This document shows, piece after piece, positions 43,485 through 52,503 of a stretch of DNA of 64,000 nt (position 1 is its first letter; every line of letters begins with the position of its first letter). The stretch lies in contig JBPOFA010000010.1 of the NCBI GenBank assembly GCA_051251595.1, positions 1 to 64,000 on the forward strand, read 5' to 3'. Position numbers and translations under genes: made by a program. Origin of the DNA: NORP110 sp051251595 (GTDB lineage: Bacteria > Pseudomonadota > Alphaproteobacteria > Rhodobacterales > Rhodobacteraceae). The notes beneath the pieces are model-generated. The model worked only from the letters and a program-made list of their open reading frames with translations. It was not told the origin of the DNA and searched no databases.

Positions 43485-43855
43485 TCAGCTTCCATCACTT
43501 CTTGGATCTTGCACTGTAGGGCGACTGTGGGCGGAAGGCTTTGAGGCATTCTCTATTACCAAAATATCGGCACTGATCAGAATGATGCCACATCCGGCGA
43601 CAGTGGGAATTGCGGGCACTTCCGCAAAGAAAACATACCCAACACGGCAGAATACACTATGGACGCATAGAAAAAGGGGGCCAGAATGGCCCCCATGGCG
43701 TATCGCCCCAAGTGGGTTGGTTTCCGAAGGCCAGGACGGGTTGCAATCAACGGAAAAAGCGCAAGCGCCGCCACACCATATCGAGCAAATGCAAGTTGCA
43801 GCACCGGGATTTCGGTGCTTCCGGTTCTGGGTATTTCCTTGGCGAAGGCGTTCAT
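43485..43855 (-). pseudogene. EamA-family transporter remnant with internal deletion and frameshift
   Basis: The N-terminal 55 codons (MNAFAKEIPRTGSTEIPVLQ through RKPTHLGRYAM) are a clear EamA start. They run into a late part of the gene (VYSAVLGYVFFAEVPAIPTV, then GCGIILISADIL), which is in another frame after GTGTTGGG and ends at 43485-43487. The 150-200 middle codons are missing. It is the same decay pattern as the guanylyltransferase remnant at 23651. Confidence 0.8.
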
Positions 43856-44254
43856 GGCGAAGAATTCAATCCCAACCCATGACCTGCCTCTGCTGAACGG
43901 GGAAAGCTCACGCGGTATTTTTGGTTGTAACTATTGTGATTGTACAGAGGACTTCAGAGAGAACTTTGCCCCTAGTCTGGCCGATGTGGCCCAGATCATC
44001 AGCACCGCCGCAGCGAAGCGCGCCTATCTATAGCGGCTTGGGACTAATGCTGCAATCACTACGAAGGTCTGCTCTACTCCGAGTAAGTCGCGCGCCGACG
44101 ATCATTCCATCCAAACTGGCCAGGTAAAAAAAGGACCAATAAGCCGAGCAACAATCAGCAGTAACCCCGAAGCGCTTGACGTCATTCAGAACATTGTCGG
44201 GGTTCATTGCGCCGCCGACGAATTTTGCAAATTGGTGATATCAACGTGAGTCGA
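43856..44254. other. Gene-free 399-bp stretch
   Basis: It separates the EamA remnant from the LysR gene; only short frames with no protein character. Confidence 0.4.
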
Positions 44255-45163
44255 TCAAGGCGCTCCGAATTGAGCGAAGAGCTGACTCCAAAAAATATCC
44301 AACGCAGGAAAGCCAGTGTCTTTGCGCCGTGCGGCACAGATGTTCCAGGTCAGAGTCTCGGTTGTCCCTATTTCTTTGAGCAACCCCAAGTCTGCATATT
44401 GCCTAAAATCTTCGCGCATTCCGCCGCACACAAGGTCCACGCGGCAGGCCAGTTCCGTCATGAAGGCAAAGTCATCGCATTCAACTTGCGGCAAAGCGTT
44501 GGTGATTTGCCAGGCTTCTTCTGTTCCACCCAGAACGCTTGCAATAGCAGTTCGCCAATGGCGGTGCAGATGCGCCGTAATGAAACGGTCCCGAAATACG
44601 TCGGCAACACTGACATTTGTTTTCCTATGAAGCGGGTGAGATAGTCTCGCCCAGAAAGAAACGGGTTCTTTTTTTAGAACCTGGAGATCGAGATCGCTTA
44701 AATCCGGAGTATGGGTGAGGTCACAGACAGCCACATCAAGCCGACCATTGCGAAGTTCTTCCAAGGGTTCTTTTGTTGCACGCACCTGTACCAAAGCCCT
44801 TAAATCTGGTTGGTCTGCCAGCATTTGCGCAAGAATTGGCGCGATTATTGTACGCGTGGTTAAAGGACCACATCCGATGTTGAGAATGTCGGGACCGCTG
44901 TTGCGTAGTCGTTGAACGCCTGTCTGGAAGCGGCTAGTGGCCTCCATGAATGCGTCTAGCATCGACAGAAATTCACGACCGGCCGGTGTCAGTGAAGCGC
45001 CTTTTGCATGTCGCTCGAACAATGCATGGCCGGCGAAAGTTTCCGCCTGAGCAATGTAGCGAGAAAAACTCGCAGGCGATGTAGCCAACGCATCGGCAGC
45101 CGCTCGGAAATTCCTGTATTGCACCAGAGCACGAACGGCTGCGGCGACTTTTGTATCAATCAT
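44255..45163 (-). CDS. LysR-family transcriptional regulator
   Basis: 302 residues from ATG at 45163; the upstream 31 codons of open frame lie in the shared promoter region. Helix-turn-helix: VQYRNFRAAADALATSPASFSRYIAQAETFAGHALFER, then LTPAGREFL. The effector domain begins ILNIGCGPLTT and contains PDLRALVQVRATKEPLEELRNGRLDVAVCD. It is divergent from the arylsulfatase, the usual arrangement for LysR control of a neighbour, so sulfate-ester-related induction is a reasonable inference. Confidence 0.88.
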   Translation of the reverse strand: MIDTKVAAAVRALVQYRNFRAAADALATSPASFSRYIAQAETFAGHALFERHAKGASLTPAGREFLSMLDAFMEATSRFQTGVQRLRNSGPDILNIGCGPLTTRTIIAPILAQMLADQPDLRALVQVRATKEPLEELRNGRLDVAVCDLTHTPDLSDLDLQVLKKEPVSFWARLSHPLHRKTNVSVADVFRDRFITAHLHRHWRTAIASVLGGTEEAWQITNALPQVECDDFAFMTELACRVDLVCGGMREDFRQYADLGLLKEIGTTETLTWNICAARRKDTGFPALDIFWSQLFAQFGAP

Positions 45164-45297
45164 CAGCTGTGCATTCCAATATTTGAGCCGTGCGTACCAA
45201 ATTGTGGAACAAATGTCTTGCCCTATCGTGCAATGCCCACATCCTGTGCCAAACAACCCTTGTTGCGCGTTTCGCGTCAGACAGATGGAGGACCAGA

Positions 45298-46869
45298 ATG
45301 ATACAGATTAAGACGGTATTTACATTCTTTGGAGCCTGCGCAATTGCTGCAAGTGCAGCCGTCGCTCAGGCTGATGATCAGCCCAATATTCTTGTCATCA
45401 TGGCCGATGACGTCGGCTGGGCAAGTCTTGGAAGTTATCATCAAGGCGTTAAAAGCATTAAAACACCAAATTTAGATCTACTGGCCTCAGAAGGCATGCG
45501 CCTGACGGATTACTATGCACAACCAAGCTGTACCGCCGGGCGATCCGCCTTCATTACCGGGCAATACCCGGTGCGTACAGGCATGCACACAGTTGGTCTT
45601 CCGGGAGATCCGGGAAAAGGGCTAAACGAGAGCGATCCGACACTGGCCAACATGCTGAAATCGCTTGGCTATGCCACCGGGCAGTTCGGTAAGAACCATC
45701 TAGGAGATATGAACAAATTCCTACCAACGGTTAAGGGTTTCGATGAGTATTGGGGCTGGCTCTATCACTTGAACGCGATGGAATACACGGTGGACCCGGA
45801 CTGGCCCAAAGATCAAGCATTCAACGACACTTTCGGTCCGCGTAACATAATCCACGCCTATGCGACCGAGGCGGTGGACGACACAGTAGATCCGCGTTGG
45901 GGCCTAGTAGGCAAACAACGCATTGTCGATGATGGGCCCGCGCCACCTGAGCGCCAAAAGACCCTCGACAACGAGGTAACGGCACATACGCTCGACTTCA
46001 TTGATCGCGCTGTCGACAGCGAAACACCCTTTTTCGTCTGGATGGCTCCGGCTCGAGCCCATGTATGGACCCATCTCAGCCCCGAATATGAAGCGATGTT
46101 GGGCGATGGGCGCGGGTTGCAAGACATCGTTATGCAAGAACTTGACGATAATGTCGGCAAGGTTATGGCGCATCTCGATTCGCTTGGCGTCGCCGATAAC
46201 ACGATCGTTGTGTTTACCTCCGACAACGGGCCGGAGACGATGACCTGGCCTGACGGTGGCACGACACCATTCCACGGTGAAAAAGGCACAACCTGGGAAG
46301 GCGGGTTCCGCGTTCCTGCGATCATCCGCTGGCCTGGAAAAGTCCCTGCGGGGCTGGTCAGCAACGGTATTTTTGACGGTATGGACTGGATGCCGACTTT
46401 GGTTGCTGCTGCCGGAGGTCCGGACAACTTGCCCGAGGCTCTGCTTGCAGGCCATGAGGGCTATCAGGTGCACCTTGATGGTTACAACCAGCTTTCCTTC
46501 CTGACCGGCGAGACTGAAAGTAACCGCAAGGAAATCATTTATTACGAAGGCCCAGATTTGCAAGCTGTACGTTATGGCGATTGGAAGGCCCATTTTACGG
46601 TACAGACGCACGGGTGGGCTGGGCCAAAGGACGAGTTGAACGCACCACTCTTGTTCAACCTGCGCCGCGATCCTTACGAAAAAGCAGCCGACGAGTCCGG
46701 GATGTACACACGATGGATGGGAAACAAGATGTGGGCATTTGGACCTGCGGCCCGACTTGTACAAAAGCATTTGACCACATTTTCTGAATTCCCGCCGCGT
46801 GGGACTGCGGTGACCAATCAGGCGCATGTGGAAGAGCAAATCTCCAGCGAAGGCGGGATGTCACAATAA
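45298..46869 (+). CDS. Sec-exported arylsulfatase
   Basis: 523 residues from ATG at 45298 with GGAGG upstream. Signal peptide (IKTVFTFFGACAIAASAAVAQA), then NILVIMADDVGWASLG with metal-binding Asp37/Asp38, and the formylglycine site CTAGR (78-82) in QPSCTAGRSAFITGQYPVR. Further sulfatase residues are GKNHLG and VVFTSDNGPE. Cys must be oxidised to formylglycine by a maturase not encoded in this window. It would release sulfate from organic sulfate esters, possibly algal. Paired with the LysR gene. Confidence 0.92.
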   Translation: MIQIKTVFTFFGACAIAASAAVAQADDQPNILVIMADDVGWASLGSYHQGVKSIKTPNLDLLASEGMRLTDYYAQPSCTAGRSAFITGQYPVRTGMHTVGLPGDPGKGLNESDPTLANMLKSLGYATGQFGKNHLGDMNKFLPTVKGFDEYWGWLYHLNAMEYTVDPDWPKDQAFNDTFGPRNIIHAYATEAVDDTVDPRWGLVGKQRIVDDGPAPPERQKTLDNEVTAHTLDFIDRAVDSETPFFVWMAPARAHVWTHLSPEYEAMLGDGRGLQDIVMQELDDNVGKVMAHLDSLGVADNTIVVFTSDNGPETMTWPDGGTTPFHGEKGTTWEGGFRVPAIIRWPGKVPAGLVSNGIFDGMDWMPTLVAAAGGPDNLPEALLAGHEGYQVHLDGYNQLSFLTGETESNRKEIIYYEGPDLQAVRYGDWKAHFTVQTHGWAGPKDELNAPLLFNLRRDPYEKAADESGMYTRWMGNKMWAFGPAARLVQKHLTTFSEFPPRGTAVTNQAHVEEQISSEGGMSQ

Positions 46870-46882
46870 CTGGATGTGTTTT

Positions 46883-46907
46883 CGAGGGCGGAGTACTGTC
46901 GCCCTCG
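46883..46907 (+). terminator. Hairpin after the sulfatase gene
   Basis: CGAGGGCG at 46883-46890 pairs with CGCCCTCG at 46900-46907, loop of 9. It lies 14 bases after the stop codon. No T-tract follows on the plus strand, so strength is uncertain. Confidence 0.55.
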
Positions 46908-47253
46908 TATGCACCTGCAGCCAGCCATCCGAAACAATGTTCTGACCTTGGCCGTCTTCTGGCGTAACGCGCGCCGCATCTCGACCGATGAAAAGCTGAT
47001 TTGTTTTCCCAGTGCAGCTGATGGCTGCTGCACGCCAAAGATTTTTCGTTGGAATCACAACCTGCCAAAATCGGAAGGTCATCGAATTCCAGATGTCGGC
47101 TAAATATCCGACCCCTTGTCGATTCCCAAAACGGACATTACTGAAATTGCAGCGACAGCCCGGTTTGTCCCGCACAGCGGACATTGAAGAGTATCCCCGC
47201 TGTGGCCCGCCTCATAAATCCCGCTACGAGCTCGCGCGGCGGGATGGATCGAC
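46908..47253. other. Gene-free 346-bp stretch
   Basis: It separates the sulfatase gene from the end of the GH4 operon; no convincing gene on either strand. Confidence 0.4.
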
Positions 47254-48582
47254 CTATTGGTATTGCGGCAGCCAGGGGGCCTGGGCCTCTAGCAGCTCAT
47301 CGGCCATCGCCCAGACTTCATCCGGGTTGCACACCGCCCCCACAAGCGGGTCATGCAGCATGGCCAGTTTCAACATGTCGCGGTCGCCGTGTACGGCCGC
47401 CTCGACCGACATGCGCTGCACGGAAATCGACGCGCTACAGCTGGCCGCGCAGGTGATTGGCAGTTCGTGGCCCTCTATCATGTTGATGCCGAAGCGGTCG
47501 ACATAGCCCGGCGCCTCGATGATTGCGTCTTCGGGCAGGTTGGTGATGATGCCGTTATTGGGCAGGTTGAAATGGCCGCGATAGGGGCGGCCGGTTTCCA
47601 TCGCCTCGATGATATAGCTGGCATGTTCGGAACTGCGCGGCGCGTTGCCAAAGGGCTGATCCGCTTTTTGCAGGAACTCATCAAACCCGGTTTCAAACCA
47701 ATTCCGCTGTTCGCGGGTGTGGCGCAGGTAGCCGCCGGTTTCCCCGTGAATCCAGTCGCTTAGATCGATCCAACTGGCGACCTCTTCGGGGCGTTTGCGA
47801 TACCAGGGCAGGTATTCGGACAGGTGGCCGTTGCTTTCGGTGGAATAGTAGCCAAAGCGTTTCAGCACATCGATGCGCACCTTTTCCTGCTGGCTGAAGA
47901 CGGGATGCGCCTCAAACCCGGCGATGAGGTCTTGGGCGCTGACGTCGCGGCCGCGGAATTTGAGCTGGGTGAACCAGGTCTGGTGGTTGATCCCGATGCA
48001 GATATAGTCGAGCTCTTGTGTCTCGCCGCCCAGCACCTCTGCGATTTGCTCGCCGCCATGCTGCACGCCGTGGCACAGGCCAACCGTGCGCACGCCGCCA
48101 TATTTATTGGCCGCCCAAGTGTTCATCGCCATGGGGTTGGCGTAGTTCAGGAACAGCGCGTTGTCTTCGGCGACTTCGCGGATGTCCTTGCAGAAATCGA
48201 GGATCACCGGGATGTTGCGTTGGCCATACATGATGCCACCGGCACAAAGCGTGTCGCCCACGCATTGATCCACCCCGTATTTCAGCGGAATGGTGATGTC
48301 GCTTTCAAAGGCGTCCAATCCGCCGACGCGCACACAGCTCATCACATAGCGCGCGCCTGCGATGGCTGCGCGGCGGTCTGTGGTGGCGGTGACAGTCGCG
48401 CCTTTGTTGTTGGCGGCGATGACCCGTTCGATGACCTGTCGGATCGCATCCAGATTGTGCTGGCTGATATCGGTCAGGGCGAATTCGACCTCTGCGAATT
48501 CGGGGACGCGCAGCAGGTCGCTGATCAGGCGTTGAGTGAAGCCAAGGGATCCGGCACCGATAATGGCAATTTTGAATGACAT
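47254..48582 (-). CDS. GH4-family NAD-dependent glycosidase (MelA-type), first copy
   Basis: 442 residues. Rossmann start FKIAIIGAGSLGFTQRL, ALTDIS binding the adenosine ribose, NYANPMAMNTW (NPM 149-151), LCHGVQ with the metal ligand Cys170 and His171, and IGINHQTWF near 198-204. These are the residues by which GH4 enzymes use NAD+ and Mn2+ to open glycosidic bonds through a keto intermediate. Members act on alpha-galactosides, alpha-glucosides or galacturonides, and sequence alone does not settle which. Start ATG at 48582 follows the halogenase stop by 8 bases; the open frame further upstream overlaps that gene. Confidence 0.88.
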   Translation of the reverse strand: MSFKIAIIGAGSLGFTQRLISDLLRVPEFAEVEFALTDISQHNLDAIRQVIERVIAANNKGATVTATTDRRAAIAGARYVMSCVRVGGLDAFESDITIPLKYGVDQCVGDTLCAGGIMYGQRNIPVILDFCKDIREVAEDNALFLNYANPMAMNTWAANKYGGVRTVGLCHGVQHGGEQIAEVLGGETQELDYICIGINHQTWFTQLKFRGRDVSAQDLIAGFEAHPVFSQQEKVRIDVLKRFGYYSTESNGHLSEYLPWYRKRPEEVASWIDLSDWIHGETGGYLRHTREQRNWFETGFDEFLQKADQPFGNAPRSSEHASYIIEAMETGRPYRGHFNLPNNGIITNLPEDAIIEAPGYVDRFGINMIEGHELPITCAASCSASISVQRMSVEAAVHGDRDMLKLAMLHDPLVGAVCNPDEVWAMADELLEAQAPWLPQYQ

Positions 48583-48590
48583 TCTGTGTC

Positions 48591-50129
48591 CTATTCGTGA
48601 AGGGAGTTCAGGAAGGCGCGATGGCTTGGGGCCTGTGTCGCGACGCGTTTGAATTCTTTGACCAGCGCTTCGTGGCTGGCGCGGGCGTGGCTGCGCAATT
48701 GTGGGAATTGTGCAAGTTCTTCGCGGGCCAGATCGCGGTTGGTCAGGCCCAGCCCGTTCAGAACCGGGTAATACAGCTGTTCTTCGATATGGGCCAAGCC
48801 GCCGGGAAAGGGGGCAAAATCTTCGCGTCTTGGGGTGCGGACGGACCATTGCAGCAACCTGTCGCGGATTTCAGGGCCGATGCAGTTTTCGCGCACATGC
48901 TGCCAGAACGGCGTGTCGTCGCGTTCGGTCACATAGTGCAAATTGATGAACGTGCAGAAATCGTCCAACTGCTGCGCAATCTGATCGTTGTAGGAAGCGC
49001 GCTGTTTTGCGTCATCCTGGCCCAAGCCGCCCAGGTGAAACTGACCAAACAGCATCATCTGCACGATGGTGCCGTGGATAGAGGTCGCCTCGAGCGGTTC
49101 AAAGAAGCTTTGCGCCAGTCCGACCGCCAGACAATTGCCGATCCAGGCACGGTCAAGCCGCCCGGCCTCGATCTTTATGTCATTGCGCGGTTCAATCGGG
49201 TGGCCAAGCGCGGTTTCGATTTCGGCCTGTGCCTGATCCGGGGTCAGGAATTGGTCGGAATAGACATAGCCGCAGCCCATCCGCTCATAGGTGGGGATTT
49301 GCCACATCCACCCTGACCCTTGCGCGGCGGCAAGTGTGTAGGGGGGAATCTCTGCGCCCTCGGCATGGTCGAGCCAGAACGGCATTGCCCGGTTCACCGG
49401 CAGCCGGTCGCCATAGGACACCCAGTCTGCGCCCATTTCACCACGGATCAGCGCACGGCGAAATCCGGTGCAGTCGATCACGAAATCAACGGGAAGATCA
49501 TCGGCCCCGTCCAGCGCCAGCGTGGTGATGTCGCCGCTTTCCGCGTCGTGTTCGGCCCCGGTGACGACCGCATCAACGATCGTAATGTCTTTGGCCTTGC
49601 CGCGCAGATATTTGCCCACCAGCGCCTGATCAAAGTGATAGGCATGGTGGAACGGGCCGACGGGCAAGGGCGTATCGCGCCCTTCAAACACGAATGGCGC
49701 GCAGCCGTTTTTCATCAGATAGGTAAAGAGATGCGACTCTGTCACGGACCGTTCAGAGGCGATGCAATATTGGTTCAGCCAGGAAGACGTGACATCAGGG
49801 GGCGTTTGGCAGACCAGATGCGGATCATCGATTGGGCCGTCATAGCTGTGGCCCACCCGGCGCCAATCCTGATGCCGGATGCCGTATTTGATCGTCGCGC
49901 CGGTTTCCCGCAGGAATTCGAATTCATCAAAGCCCAGCTGCAACAGCAAGCCGCGAAACACGGCAGTTGTGCCCTCACCCACCCCGATGGTCGGGATTTT
50001 GCTGGATTCAACAACCGTGATTTCAATCGAAAGATCACTGCGCCGCGCGGCCTCTTGCAAGATCAATGCAGAAAGCCACCCGGCCGTTCCGCCGCCAACG
50101 ACGGCGAAACGTTTTTTAGGGGTCGTCAT
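48591..50129 (-). CDS. Flavin-dependent tryptophan-halogenase-like enzyme
   Basis: 512 residues. FAD-binding GGGTAGW (12-18), the catalytic-lysine segment ATIKYGI (Lys81, aligning with Lys79 of PrnA), the halogenase signature GSGWMWQIP (271-279, the WxWxIP box) and SFFEPLEATS (341-350, with Glu347 where PrnA has Glu346). All marks of the family are present, so it should bind FADH2 and oxygen, but the organic substrate is unknown and the neighbours are sugar genes. ATG at 50129 overlaps the upstream GH4 stop as ATGA; it lies between two GH4 genes in one operon. No flavin reductase is seen in the window. Confidence 0.9.
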   Translation of the reverse strand: MTTPKKRFAVVGGGTAGWLSALILQEAARRSDLSIEITVVESSKIPTIGVGEGTTAVFRGLLLQLGFDEFEFLRETGATIKYGIRHQDWRRVGHSYDGPIDDPHLVCQTPPDVTSSWLNQYCIASERSVTESHLFTYLMKNGCAPFVFEGRDTPLPVGPFHHAYHFDQALVGKYLRGKAKDITIVDAVVTGAEHDAESGDITTLALDGADDLPVDFVIDCTGFRRALIRGEMGADWVSYGDRLPVNRAMPFWLDHAEGAEIPPYTLAAAQGSGWMWQIPTYERMGCGYVYSDQFLTPDQAQAEIETALGHPIEPRNDIKIEAGRLDRAWIGNCLAVGLAQSFFEPLEATSIHGTIVQMMLFGQFHLGGLGQDDAKQRASYNDQIAQQLDDFCTFINLHYVTERDDTPFWQHVRENCIGPEIRDRLLQWSVRTPRREDFAPFPGGLAHIEEQLYYPVLNGLGLTNRDLAREELAQFPQLRSHARASHEALVKEFKRVATQAPSHRAFLNSLHE

Positions 50130-51496
50130 GCAACTTTTTGGCGCTTGCCGCCCTGGGTCCAAGCTGGCAGCCAGTCTTCATGGGCTTCGAGCAGCTCATC
50201 CACCATCTCCCAGATCTGATCCAGATCCAGTTCGGCCGCAGCGTGGGGGTCCATCATCGCGGCGTGGTAGATGTGATCGCGGTTCTCTTCCATGAGGGCA
50301 GCAACGGTCAGTTCCTGCACATTCAGGTTGGTGCGGATCAGCGAGGTCAGTTGTGGCGGCAAATCCCCGATGCGCGTTGGCTGAATGCCGTTGCGATCGA
50401 CGAGGCACGGAACTTCGACGGCGCAGCCCTCTGGCAGTGACGAGATCAAGCCATGGTTTGGCACGTTGCCGTAGATCACCGAAGGTTCACCGGTCCAGAC
50501 AGAGTTCATGATCTGGCTGGCATATTCGTGGCTTTGCTTTACCTCGATCGTGTTCGCCTCGCGGTATTCCGTCACCCGGCTTGCCCATTCTTCGATGTTT
50601 TCTATGCAACGCGTTGGATATTCATCAAGCGGGATGCCAAATTTTTCGATCAGATCGGGGCGGTCACGTTTGATGAACCACGGCACATATTCGGAAAAAT
50701 GTTCAGAGCTTTCGGTGACGAAATAGCCCAGACGGGTCATCATTTCGTAACGCACCTTATTCGGGCAGCGTTCATTCCAGCCGGGTTTCGGGGCAGTGCC
50801 CTGCGCGTAGGCCTTGTGCAGATCGGGATACAAATCGCGATAGCTGCCGTCTTCCATGATTTCTTCGAAATTCAGGTAGAACGCCATGTGGTTGATACCG
50901 GCAGAGCGGTAGCGGATTTTTTCGTATGGAATTTCAAGGTCTTTGGCCAGTTCCTTGGCCGTTCCCTGAACAGAGTGGCACAGGCCAACCTGTTTGATAT
51001 GCGGGAATTTCTTGGCGATGCACCATGTGTTAATGGCCATCGGGTTCACATATTGCATCAGAACCGCCTCTGGGCAGAGATCGGTCATGTCTTCGCAAAT
51101 CTTCAGCAAATGCGGCACGGTGCGCAGGCCGCGCATGATGCCGCCGATGCCCAAAGTGTCGGCAATCGTCTGGCGCAGGCCGAATTTCTTCGGAACCTCG
51201 AAATCGGTGATTGTGCACGGATCATAGCCGCCAATCTGGAACGCAACGACAACGAAATCAGCACCTTCCAGCGCCTCGCGTTGATCCAGATGCGTCGAGA
51301 ATGTTGCGCCAACCCCAAGTGTCGAGGCGATTTTAGAGGCCACAACATGGGATTCTTCCAAACGCTGCGGATTGATATCCATCAATGCAACATGTGCGTT
51401 TTCCAAGGCTGGAAGCTGTAGCACATCGCCAATGATGTTTTTCATAAATACCGTCGAACCGGCACCAATGAAGGTGATCTGTGGATTTGCGGCCAT
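50126..51496 (-). CDS. GH4-family NAD-dependent glycosidase, second copy
   Basis: 456 residues from ATG at 51496 with GGGAGGAA upstream. ITFIGAGSTVFMKNIIGDVL, ALMDINPQRL, QYVNPMAINTW (NPM 151-153), LCHSVQ with Cys173 and His174, and GINHMAFYL at 201-209 identify GH4. It shares only family-level similarity with the other copy, so the two probably act on different linkages or sugars. CHSVQ-type enzymes include alpha-galactosidase MelA. Its TGA overlaps the halogenase start. Confidence 0.9.
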   Translation of the reverse strand: MAANPQITFIGAGSTVFMKNIIGDVLQLPALENAHVALMDINPQRLEESHVVASKIASTLGVGATFSTHLDQREALEGADFVVVAFQIGGYDPCTITDFEVPKKFGLRQTIADTLGIGGIMRGLRTVPHLLKICEDMTDLCPEAVLMQYVNPMAINTWCIAKKFPHIKQVGLCHSVQGTAKELAKDLEIPYEKIRYRSAGINHMAFYLNFEEIMEDGSYRDLYPDLHKAYAQGTAPKPGWNERCPNKVRYEMMTRLGYFVTESSEHFSEYVPWFIKRDRPDLIEKFGIPLDEYPTRCIENIEEWASRVTEYREANTIEVKQSHEYASQIMNSVWTGEPSVIYGNVPNHGLISSLPEGCAVEVPCLVDRNGIQPTRIGDLPPQLTSLIRTNLNVQELTVAALMEENRDHIYHAAMMDPHAAAELDLDQIWEMVDELLEAHEDWLPAWTQGGKRQKVA

Positions 51497-51637
51497 GTTG
51501 GTTCCTCCCAAAAACATTAACGCTACTCGTCGCGCGACGGATCGCGCCCGATTGATCAAAAATCTAATGTGGGATGGAGTCCGCTTCTACCGACAATTTC
51601 AGCACAAATTCCAGAATCCGACTTCGTCGCGGTCCGC

Positions 51638-52489
51638 TCACCAGTCTTTTCCCGGAGGCCGGAGCCGCGATTTCGCATCCGGGTTCACAATCATCCGCTG
51701 GCGCGGCGTCAGGCGTTCCAGCAATTCAGGGGTCGGCGCATAGCCGTGGCGGGACCGGGACCATGCGCTGACATAGCGATAAATCACGGCAGAGCGAAAC
51801 CCTGGATTGGTGCGCGTGGCCGCACCGTGGCAAATCGTGTCGGTGAACAGAATGACATCACCCAGTTTAGTATGCACTTCGATGGCACCTGTGGTGTCTT
51901 CTGGGCTTGGCACCTGCCCTGCCCCAAGTTCGGGATGATCCAGATTGCTTTTGTGAGACCCCGGAATCACCAATGTCCCCCCATCCCCCGGACCGATATC
52001 ATGGAGCGGCATCAGGATGTTGATCTGACCGCACATGAATTGGCCGTTCAGATAGCGGTACTGAATGTGTTTGACCTTTTCGAACGCGCCGGAATGCAAA
52101 TAGAACCCTTCACCGGGGGCCCTTTTTGTGGCGAAACATTCGTCCATATAGATCGGGCCATGGGTGGCCTCAAACCCGCTATTGCCAAGGAAGTGATGCG
52201 CTAGCCTGATCCAGGATGGATGATCCACAAGTTTTTCAAAGATCGGCCCGGCCTCGACGATCTGTTGCAGGTTGACGCCCAATTCGCCACCGTGAGGTTC
52301 GCGGTGGATGGGGCCGTGCCATTGCCCCTCTTCCAGGTCTGGAATCGCATCGATTCCTGCCTGCATTTCCTGAATTTCTTCCGGGGTTAAAGCCCCGCGC
52401 AAGATCAGAAACCCATTGAGGTCAAACAGAAATTCATCCATTTCAGTTGGAAGTCGGTCATCTTGGTGGGGTGGTAAATCTATTGGCAT
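51638..52489 (-). CDS. Phytanoyl-CoA dioxygenase (PhyH)-family protein
   Basis: 283 residues with the double-stranded beta-helix core of the PhyH family: FLFDLNGFLILRGALTPEEI, IYMDECFATKR, INILMPLHDIGPGDGGTLVIPGSH, and CHGAATRTNPGFRSAVIYRY with the distal metal His221 and the 2-oxoglutarate-binding Arg232. The first ligand pair, normally His-x-Asp, reads LHSG (His132, Gly134), so the Asp ligand is missing. Such His-x-Gly centres occur in halogenases of this superfamily and in some non-catalytic members. It starts 14 bases after the AraC gene and leads the glycosidase operon. Confidence 0.82.
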   Translation of the reverse strand: MPIDLPPHQDDRLPTEMDEFLFDLNGFLILRGALTPEEIQEMQAGIDAIPDLEEGQWHGPIHREPHGGELGVNLQQIVEAGPIFEKLVDHPSWIRLAHHFLGNSGFEATHGPIYMDECFATKRAPGEGFYLHSGAFEKVKHIQYRYLNGQFMCGQINILMPLHDIGPGDGGTLVIPGSHKSNLDHPELGAGQVPSPEDTTGAIEVHTKLGDVILFTDTICHGAATRTNPGFRSAVIYRYVSAWSRSRHGYAPTPELLERLTPRQRMIVNPDAKSRLRPPGKDW

Positions 52490-52503
52490 AAGAAAGCGTC
52501 CGG

